NCBI RefSeq assembly: GCF_035046485.1
Contig: NC_085137.1
Coordinates: 448,066,980 to 448,130,979, forward strand
Length of the DNA stretch: 64,000 nucleotides
Source of the DNA: Aedes albopictus
Taxonomy: Eukaryota; Arthropoda; Insecta; Diptera; Culicidae
Reading direction: 5' to 3'
The notes beneath the pieces are model-generated. The model was given only the letters and a program-made list of their open reading frames with translations. It searched no databases and had not been told where the DNA came from. Positions 56,395 to 64,000 of this stretch are shown here, piece after piece; positions within the stretch are counted from its first letter, which is position 1; every line of letters starts with the position of its first letter. A program made the translations under genes and the position numbers.

Positions 56395-56850
56395 CAAATT
56401 GCAAAAAAATGTGATCTTGAAAACGGCAAGATTGTGTCCTTGAAGAAGAGGACTTTCTTGTGGATGCTCGGGTAGAATATGACGTGTCTCCCGGGAACAT
56501 GACGTGTCTTCCGGACGCTGGACAATATAAGCAACGTTGTGAGCCACATCACCGACGTCCACAAAATAGTGTTCTCCCGGTTCTCTCCAACGCTAATGCT
56601 CTTCAGCGCAGTGACTACCGGCAAGCATATCAATATTGACCCAACCGACTCGTCTCCAGTTGACCTCAAGTTGTTCGCAGTTGTTGCAGTGCAGCTCTAG
56701 TTGTATGCTGGACTCTCGGCAGGACTCGAGGGATGAAGCTGGCAGGTTGATGCGTGAGATGAGAGTGATAAATTTGAGCGTTTTCAGTAGATTCCGAGGT
56801 AGATTCAGTCGTTCGGCTATGTTTTTTAACTTGGTTTATAATAAACAAAC
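56395..56850 (-). pseudogene. Degenerate gene-like fragment (leucine-rich-repeat-like?)
   Basis: One minus-strand frame from about 56832 to 56395 runs roughly 145 codons with a single internal TAG (about 56600). The N-terminal part has leucine spacing (LNLPRNLLKTLKFITL, INLPASSLESC, CNNCEQLEVNW) reminiscent of leucine-rich repeats in insect F-box/LRR genes. The later part (HYFVDVGDVAHNVAYIV) is unfamiliar. It begins just after a possible acceptor (TAAACCAAG). It may be a host exon captured between the ends of a hAT-like element; the family is a guess. Confidence 0.3.
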
Positions 56851-56943
56851 TTACTTTTCATCTTAGCGGTAGATCCTTACGATGCTTCCGTCGATTCCAT
56901 GGGTAGTTTCCGATTCCGGGTCGTTCCGGGTAAGGATCAACGG

Positions 56944-57030
56944 TGTCAAAACAAAAAAATCAAAACAGAAGTCGGAATCCTGATCGGCTCAGGATTCCGA
57001 CTTCTGTTTTGATTTTTTTTTGTTTTGACA
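56944..57030. repeat. Hairpin with ~40-bp arms
   Basis: TGTCAAAACAAAAAAATCAA and onward through GTCGGAATCCTGA pairs with its inverted copy; loop TCGGC. Confidence 0.85.
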
Positions 57031-57463
57031 TTTCTCTTTCGTAAAAACATCCTTACTGGAGTGCGTTCACGATGAAATCACCGTGAGCGCTTTCAAATCG
57101 TTGGAGGTTTGAACACGGTTAGAAACGGATAGCGACGGATAGATGGGAGTTTGGGAAGGATATGAAAAAATAAATTTCTTAGAAGCATTTATTCGGGAGT
57201 TTGGAGGAAAAGTAGCGAAATTCACAAAAAATCCGGATCTGCCATTCCCCTCGTAGAGTAGTTTACAGCTTGAGTTGCTTTTAAATGATTCATATTCTCG
57301 AAATGTTTACATTGGAGGTACCGAGACAAAGAGGTGCTTTTTTTGTTAGTTTGTTTATGGAATTGGTATAGAAAGGCTACACAACTACTATCGTGCTTGA
57401 TGATTGTTCGGAATAAGAATTAAATAAGAAGAGCAAACTTTAAGCTGACACGCTAAGGGGCCT

Positions 57464-57715
57464 TAAAAAGCCGTGATTTGAGGTCCTATGCATGGGTTTG
57501 ATTAGCTTTCAGATTTGACCACTTCCTTCGGGACACCCGGAACAGGTTCCGGAAAACTATCGGTAGTTTCAAATGTGGTTTGAGCCTATTTTCTTGCTAA
57601 CCGTTCATCAGTTATCGAAAAAGCCGTGATTTGATATGTCGCATGCATTAGTTTGGTCCACTTTCATATTGGCCACTTCCGGCGGGACACCCGGAACCAG
57701 TTCCGGAACATCACA
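57464..57715. repeat. Degenerate tandem repeat, ~150-bp unit, array 2
   Basis: Two units with AAGCCGTGATTTGA, GGGACACCCGGAAC, GTTCCGGAA and TTTTCTTGCTAACCGTTCATCA, the same family as 53650-54010. Confidence 0.75.
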
Positions 57716-57736
57716 ATCTTGCCATTCCATAAAAAA

Positions 57737-58675
57737 TTATATAGTGCAACTCCGATTGTCGTGAAACTTGGTGGGTTTGTAGTTCACCAAAAATAATTAG
57801 AACCGTATTTTTTATTTCGTCATTAGGGTTATCAATTTTCAGTAGGGGTGGTTCAAAAAATCAGGGTTTTTCAAAACTAAAAATTTCCGAAAAATCATAA
57901 CTTTCGTACCAGTTGACCGATTTTAAAATTCTTTTTTTTCCTTTGAACGGTAATAAATTTTAAGTTTACAGGAAAAATACGTTGAAAGGGCCATATTGCG
58001 TTCAAGGGCAAAACATATGCAATTATATTAGCTTTTTTCCACTTTAATGGTCTCGGGATCAAAGGGGTATCCTGGTTTTATATTTTTATTAGAAAATTCA
58101 GGAAATTTGGAATAACATTAAAAAAATCAGAGATGCACGTTGTTTAGTTTTTGAGATATGATTTTGTTTTAATATAGAGGGTCATATATTTTAATACTAG
58201 CTACTCTAAAACTTCCTGATATTGTAAATCCTCATAAAACTCTGCATAGTATTGCTTTTTGAGTGCTTCCTGGTGTTTTTGGTATCCATAGTATTATAAG
58301 GATTCAAAATATAATCAAATAGGCCCAGCAGAATAAGAGGTGAAAGTTGCTGCGGTGATCTGAATTGTCTGAGGATGGCTGAAAGAAAAGAGTAGGGCGA
58401 AACGTCACACAAATTAAAAGCGTGTTTTCTTTGGATCACCGAAAAATATCAATAAAAATGATATATAAAAAAACAAAAAGAAGTTTAAAATAGGTCAACT
58501 GGTTCAAAAGTTATGATTTTTTGAAAATTTTTAGTTTTGAAAAACCTTGATTTTTTGGAACACTCTATATGAAAAATGGTCACCCTATTGACGAAATAAA
58601 AAATACGGGTCTTATTATTTCAATGAACTACAAATCCACCAAGTTTCAAAGTTACAAAGGACAACTCCTGCAAAT
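57737..58675. mobile_element. ~940-bp element with ~200-bp inverted repeats
   Basis: Left arm GTGAAACTTGGTGGGTTTGT matches the right arm inverted. Both arms continue through ATTTTTTATTTCGTCA and the GGTTTTTCAAAACTAAAAAT stretch. No transposase and no clear duplication; boundaries good to about 10 bp. Confidence 0.75.
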
Positions 58676-59536
58676 GTAGCAGGTAAATCGTGGGTGCAAT
58701 ATTCATCGTCCGCAATGGAAAACGATTTTTTGTGCAGACATTTGTCAAGAATTGTACAAAAAATCCCACTTCCGACGACGGTGATAACGATTACGGTTGG
58801 TTACTATGTGTAATCGGATGTGAACATTTTTCCCAGCAATTTCCCCATTTGGTTCGTATTCTGCTTCGTGAAGCGTCTATGACTTGGTAGGCCAAAGAGG
58901 AGTGGGAGCCAGGACAAACCAGTGTGTCGTTGAATGCAGATAAACCTGATGAATGTTGATAACTCGTATATTGTGAGGATAAAACGGATGTACATAATTA
59001 TTCATGAGTCGATAAATGGATCAAAAACACCAGCTAGGAAAATCGTTTTGGGCAGTTTCATTCTCGATTCGATTTTCTCTGAAATGATTTTGATCTCTAG
59101 TGTATAGTCTTCTCATTCTGAACATTTGAATTGTATTTGATATTATTTGTTTTGAACGTTTCTTCGCATAAGTCAGGCCAAACATGTCTAAAGGTCCAAT
59201 CTGCAGAAGAGAGGCTCTCTTTGGTTTCTCTCTCTTTCGTTAATATCTCAGCTGTTTATTTGTATTTTGATTGCCTCCTTGCATTGAACGATGGTCAAAA
59301 CAATCGTCTTTTGATTTCTACTGCAAAAATAGTTGAAAAGTGTACCATTACATTATAATAATTGAAAGAGAAAGTAAACAAAGAGAGCCTCTCAAATGCA
59401 GATAGGACCTATTGAAATGTTTGGCCTGAAGTGTCAAGCACATATTTTAGCACTAAATACAAGGACAGAACAGTTGTTAGTAACTTAATAATATAATTCC
59501 ATATCCATATACTTTTCATCGACAAGTTTGGAAAAC
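58676..59536. other. Unassigned DNA with an inverted segment
   Basis: GAAGAGAGGCTCTCTTTGGTTTC near 59205 and GAGAGCCTCTC near 59384 form a loose inverted pair around AT-rich sequence (GGCCAAACATG / ATGTTTGGCC outside it), perhaps a small MITE at about 59172-59430. No gene supported. Confidence 0.4.
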
Positions 59537-59978
59537 AGTCGGGGCCCGTAGTGTAGTGGCTACACGTTCACTTCATACGTGGATGGTCATGGGTTCGATC
59601 CCAGCCCCGGCACTTGCAATTTTTCGTCAGTTGCTCTTCCCCCCGAGAGTGGCTGGCACCTGTCCCTCTTCTGAGCCAATGCTCTAACGGACCCGGAAAC
59701 TTGGATATCCGCTAACGGCAACTCATAATGGACCCCCAATCGGACTGGAGAAGGAACAAAAGAGGCACACATCAACATCCTCGTGCTCATCATTATACCC
59801 ATGGACAGGGTAGAAAAGTGACAGCTGCGCAACGGCATCCAGTTCGATATAGTACAATTAGAATACAATACATTTAGGCGCTGTACAAAATGTAAGTGCA
59901 GCCAACAATTGGAATCGCTCACGCAGTGCCCTAGTAGACAAAAGAGCTTTAAATTATGTTATGTGATTGAAGAATAAA
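59537..59978 (+). repeat. tRNA-headed SINE, ~440 bp
   Basis: The head GGGGCCCGTAGTGTAGTGGC carries an A-box (TAGTGTAGTGG) and GGGTTCGATCCCAGCCCC a B-box. The tail is A-rich (AATAAAAAAAA). GTTT(G/T)GAAAAC before and after the element is a probable target duplication. The 111-codon minus frame across it is a shadow. Confidence 0.8.
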
Positions 59979-61290
59979 AAAAAGTTTTGAAAACTAGAGA
60001 ATGCTCCAAATGAACTATAGAAACTGCTCATCAATTACCAAGGACATTGCTTAACTATGTTAAATTTGTTTTTCCATTTGCATAGATGGATCGTAAATCC
60101 ATTATCATAGAGAAACATAAAAACAAACATTCATTTGGTATATCTATGCTGCCAGGCCGACGGTAGTTGTTGCACTTGTTCTGTAATTCAAACAAAGCTG
60201 AACACAAAAGGTCGGTCTCACTGTTCATATCCATAACAGAGATGGATCACATACATTTTCTGGAACTAACTCAAATATGCAACAGCGAAAAAAAAAACTA
60301 CCGCATAACTTCTGCCACTGGATAACCACACCAACTGGTTCATTCCCCTGGTAACCTTTGAACTTGCCCGGCAAACAGGTTCAACCGCAATTCCATTGGA
60401 CAGTTTATGCTTCCGGAACTATGTACCTCAACAATGCCACATTTACCTCAACACTTTCCCCCTGTACCGGGTTTCCTGTCGGGTGTCAGAGCACAGGAAA
60501 TTTTTGCGGTATTTGCTGCAAATTTCAACATAGTTTGTATTCAGATCGCGTCCGAAGATGTCACATTGATATGGGACTCCGCCATCATCCACGCTCTGTC
60601 GCCAAGGGAAGGCGCAAACTTATGGTTGCTCTAACTGTCGCATTCCAGTTTTTTTTTCTTATTCTGGTTATTTTGTTGTCCTATTTGGCGAGGCTCATCC
60701 GGTTCTGCGGTTTCGGTTTTCTCTCGCATAGATTGCAGCTCGAGAAGCACTTCACTTAACTTGGTGTGCAAGGGTAGTTACTGAACGTTTCAGGCAGAAG
60801 TCGGATTTTTCATTCCGATTAATGATTATTTTGATTATTTTAGTCACACCCAGACATACTTGGTGTTTAAAATATCCGCTTCCTGCTAGCAGTTCAGTGC
60901 AGACTACTCTTGTGTGACATCGCATTTCAAAGTTTCGAAGAAAATGCACAGGTTTAGTAGAGACGTAAGGCCGTCATGAAGTGGAATAAAGAATGATGAT
61001 AGTAGTAACTTGACCAATGCAGCGTACCGGATAACAGCTATTATTTCACTGAATCCTCCAGTCCCATCCTATACAGTAGCAGGGATAGTATCGTTGGTGT
61101 GGAAAATGAATGGAAAAAGCAGTTATTTTTAATGACCGATAGCGTCAAACGAGGATAAATTATATACCCATGACGATGCGATGCTACGGATGGTATTTTT
61201 CCGCTTCGATTTCAGTGTTATATGTATGTAAGTATATTGAAAAAGTTTTCCGGATTGATTCGGAAAATAAAATAAAACATAGAGTCAATC
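59979..61290. other. Unassigned DNA with one 133-codon frame
   Basis: The plus frame 60358-60759 encodes a peptide with a hydrophobic stretch near its end (VALTVAFQFFFLILVILLSY), which could span a membrane. There is no recognisable family, promoter or splice evidence; probably chance. Confidence 0.2.
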
Positions 61291-61390
61291 ACCAATTGTT
61301 GCACACCTTAAAAACTTTTAAAACACTCCATGCTTTTTTTATGAGGTGTGCAACAATTGGCGAGTTTTTAAGGTGTGCAAAAAATTGGCG
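61291..61390. repeat. Hairpin, AATTGTTGCACACC arms
   Basis: CCAATTGTTGCACACCTTAA pairs with GGTGTGCAACAATTGG; a further direct TTAAGGTGTGCAAAAAATTGG follows. Confidence 0.65.
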
Positions 61391-61422
61391 ATTTGCCCCG
61401 TTTGCTCCTGCAATATAATACA

Positions 61423-61760
61423 GGATCTAAACTCAAGAATAATTTGGATGACCTAGGATATCCTGACTGACCTAATACTGTCTATTGAACTTTCAGAAGA
61501 CTTACTGGACATGATAGAATACAAATCGTAGCTTTGTATTATGAAAGAAGTTACAGTTACAGCCGTAAACTTTAGGATCTAAACTCAAGAACACTTTGGA
61601 TGACCTAGGATATCCCGACTGACCTGGTACTGTCTATTGAACTTTCAGAAGACTTACTGGACATAATAGAATACAAATCGTAGCTTTACTATTACACTGT
61701 TACACTCGTAGACTTTAGGATCTAAACTCCAGAACAGTTTGGATTACCTAGGATATTCAG
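61423..61760. repeat. Tandem repeat, ~150-bp unit, 2.3 copies
   Basis: GGATCTAAACTC starts at 61423, 61575 and 61718. The first two units are highly alike (GACCTAGGATATCC, CTGTCTATTGAACTTTCAGA, ACAAATCGTAGCTTT). Confidence 0.9.
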
Positions 61761-61811
61761 AAAAAATATTCTGCATCATATTCTACCCTTTTTATGCTGT
61801 TGAGCACTAAA

Positions 61812-62125
61812 TTAGCATTAGCATTAGCATTAGCATTAAGCGAGTCGCACAAATTCGTAGGTGGTACAGTCCTAGACCGCTGTTATGAGGGTTGCCTCCT
61901 TCCCGTCTGAACCAAAGCACAAAGATTTAGGACTAATCTCTGACTCTTGGACAAGACTGACGCAATCCTCCAATGGTCGAGCACTGTCCTGGCCACGTCC
62001 TTGCGACTGCTGAGGAATGGGAAAGGATGGTTAGTTTTGGACACCTATGAAAAATGTAGACAACTCTACGATCTCTCAGGCCTAGGTGTCACGGGAATTT
62101 GGGTGTTGTTAGTGGAAGGGTAAAC
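61812..62125 (-). repeat. Dispersed retroposon-like repeat, copy 2, with (TGCTAA)n tail
   Basis: Reverse complement matches 11800-12112. Its minus-strand 3' end is (TGCTAA) repeated about four times (61812-61838), typical of some non-LTR retrotransposon or SINE 3' ends. Confidence 0.65.
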
Positions 62126-62930
62126 TCCAAAGGATACGCTTGGTTAACGTTCAGGCACACCATTGTTAGACTGCTTCGAATCAGTTGTCTGCCCAATTCA
62201 TCCACGTCATCTTGTTGGCATTTGGTCGAATTACTAGATTCTTCGGTTGATAATCTGAAATATAAAATAATATTAACATCGTACGTCAAATAAGCTACAA
62301 ATTAGTGATACGCTCGCCACAGTTACATATTTTAAAAATATTATTTATATCGTACGATACATTTACCTGAATCCTTCTGAAATAAAATGTTAATTAGCAG
62401 TACATTGAAACACAAATACTACAAAACACAAAAAAAAGAGCATCAAACTTTGATCTTGGAATATTTAAAAATACGGTAAATATCAAGATCAAAATTTGAT
62501 TTGGTAGATCTTACACCGCAACGCACCATTCTAAGGTGATCTACCCACGTTACGGGGTTTTATGCTGTTGAGCACTAAATCCACAGAAATACATAAAAAA
62601 AACTCTATAATAACGCTTGGAAAAATTCCGGCTTCATAGGGTTAAAGAAAGTTATCCAAAATTTCTGTTGCCAAAATCGGTAAGAAACTGTAATTCGATT
62701 TTGTGTTTTACAACTATTTGCAAATTTTAAACAATCATAACTGGACTACCCTATACTAGCATGTAAACCTCAATTTACGGTCACTTTATTCGCGTCAAAC
62801 CCAATTTACGCCCCCTTATTTACGCACTAAATTCCAAATAGCGTCCCCTCAGTTTACGCTCCTTTGGCGTGAATTGGGGTTTTAGGTATTCGGAAAGAAC
62901 TGACATATGATATGATAGAAATTTGAAGTT
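62126..62930. other. Unassigned AT-rich DNA
   Basis: Contains a short region (62761-62885) with repeated CAATTTACG / TTTACGC phrases. No gene seen. Confidence 0.35.
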
Positions 62931-62934
62931 GTTT

Positions 62935-63480
62935 CTCGAATTTTCCATCTCAAGGAGCACTACCACCGCCAGTGTTACAAAATGTAGTGGTTCCCAATCT
63001 TGGGTGACGGGCCATGCGAACTTCTCATAATCTGGAAGTTCTAGGAAATGGTTAGATTTTTTTTTTCAGATTCTGCGTCTCAAGGAGCATGTACATTACA
63101 TGAATTACTGTGGTGTTGCAAAGCTCATTCGTTCCCAAGCTGGATTCACCGGCCACGCTGATTTCGCAAGAACCAAAAGTCCGAGGAGAAGGCGTGAATG
63201 TTTTCCAGATTTTGCGTCTCGAGGATCACTTATTACAATAAATTAGTGTTCAAAGCTCAATGGCTCCCAGGCTAAGGTCACGGGTCATGATAATTTCTCA
63301 AGAACTAAAGCACTACCACGCATATGGTTGTGTTGTAAAATTCAGTGATTGCTAGTTGATGGGGAAATGCCACGCGGATAGTGTTGGAGGAAGTGCAAGT
63401 ATTTTCAGATTGAGTATCTTAACTTACTTACTTTCAGTCTTGAGCATCCATGGTGGTGAAGAGGGCCTAAAGCATCTTAA
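62935..63480. repeat. Degenerate tandem repeat, ~130-150-bp unit, about 4 copies
   Basis: Phrases TTTTCAGATTCTGCGTCTCAAGGAGCA, GTTGCAAAGCTCA and CACGGGCCATG-like recur with spacing of about 140 bp. Confidence 0.6.
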
Positions 63481-63520
63481 GGGCACAACCACTAATATAA
63501 TTGATTTGTAAAGCTCAGTG

Positions 63521-63842
63521 TCAATAGTTATGAGCGTTTTTCTTTAATAATCATAGTTTATTCAAAAGGCGGTATCACGGGTTGGGGAAAAGATGCACGG
63601 AGAATGTTGCTACGTCATTCCGTTCAAAAGATATTGATGATTTTCTAAAAAAAAAATGGGCACTTTTCAACTATTTTTTCCTTAAGTTACAGAAATAACA
63701 CCTTTCTATTTTTTTATATGCTTCATAACAATAATTATTCTTTTAAATGCTGGACAAAGATATTTTTATCTTTGCCCCAACCCGTGATATCGCCTTTTGA
63801 AAAAAACTGTGATTTTTAAAGAAAATCGCTCATAACTATTGA
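63521..63842. mobile_element. ~320-bp MITE with ~70-bp inverted ends
   Basis: TCAATAGTTATGAGCG at the left and CGCTCATAACTATTGA at the right, continuing inward through AAAAGGCG, TATCACGGGTTGGGG and its complement. Non-coding. Confidence 0.75.
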
Positions 63843-64000
63843 ACCAAAAGAGATAGCGATCTTCTCCACGCACGAAACGACGCGTCTTCAAATGCTCTTC
63901 AAAAATTCTTGGGCGTCTTTGATGGGAAACTGAAACTGAAAAAGTTACAGCCAGATAACCGGATTATCTTGAACCACCCTAAGCTGACCCAGAAAAATAT

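Larger units (their letters stand above)
55652..57253. mobile_element. hAT-like element, 1602 bp, 8-bp duplication TAGAGTAG
   Basis: Ends CGAGGGGAATGGCAG and exact inverted CTGCCATTCCCCTCG; TAGAGTAG on both sides (55644-55651, 57254-57261). No hAT transposase is recognisable. It contains a fold-back (55945-56303), a minus-strand gene-like fragment (56395-56850), a 87-bp hairpin (56944-57030), and subterminal copies of ACGGTTAGAAACGGATA at 55792 and 57115. Confidence 0.88.

Noticed and set aside
59587..59922. 111-codon minus-strand frame
   Set aside because: Lies across the SINE at 59537-59978 and is antisense to it.
1..64000. Integrated flavivirus- or rhabdovirus-like sequence, as often found in Aedes
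   Set aside because: No reading frame or fragment resembled viral polymerase, capsid or nonstructural proteins; the only reverse transcriptase is the Bel/Pao one.

Overview
This looks like intergenic or intronic DNA of a culicine mosquito, most likely Aedes. It is AT-rich and packed with nested transposable elements, tRNA-headed SINEs, MITEs and fold-back hairpins, plus a young Bel/Pao retrotransposon. There is no bacterial gene organisation, operon or CRISPR array. The species is inferred from repeat content; I could not run a search. The sequence has two gaps of exactly 500 N (23814-23813+500 and 50164-50663), which look like fixed-size placeholders.

Layout. 1-4.9 kb: a TIR element, a degenerate GGAATTCC-type minisatellite that switches strand, then AT-rich DNA. 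5.0-6.5 kb: a MITE carrying a 958-bp TA-flanked insertion; the same MITE without the insertion lies at 17.5-18.1 kb and serves as its empty site. 7.8-10.5 kb: a complete 2.7-kb DNA transposon with about 500-bp inverted repeats, a 4-bp target duplication and a broken transposase. 10.7-10.9 kb: a possible TATA promoter with first exon. 11.3-15.7 kb: more minisatellite blocks, a retroposon tail and a tRNA-like SINE. 15.7-17.5 kb: a 205-bp hairpin and a possible Inr/DPE promoter on the minus strand. 18.5-23.8 kb: over 5.3 kb of an 11-bp A/T satellite ending in a gap.

24.3-28.2 kb: SINEs and small MITEs. About 28.3-38.8 kb: three tandem copies of one repeat unit (about 865 bp in copies 2 and 3). 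These carry different later insertions, including a 6.0-kb Bel/Pao element whose two LTRs differ by one substitution and one 2-bp indel. Because the copies differ in what they carry, they act as empty sites for one another. 38.8-41.6 kb: a retroelement fossil split by a hAT-like MITE that holds a 420-bp palindrome. 41.6-48.5 kb: a second, 6.9-kb transposon of the same transposase family as the 7.8-kb one, itself carrying two MITEs.

48.5-64 kb: tandem repeats, two further hAT-like elements with 8-bp target duplications (one enclosing a degenerate gene-like fragment), a 1-kb TA-flanked MITE, a tRNA-headed SINE and several hairpins.

No intact host protein-coding gene is supported. The only long reading frame is the Bel/Pao polyprotein (minus strand, 31441-36144). 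It is defective: the gag N-terminus and primer site are missing and there is a C-terminal frameshift. All transposase genes seen are broken, so any mobility would need enzymes from elsewhere in the genome.
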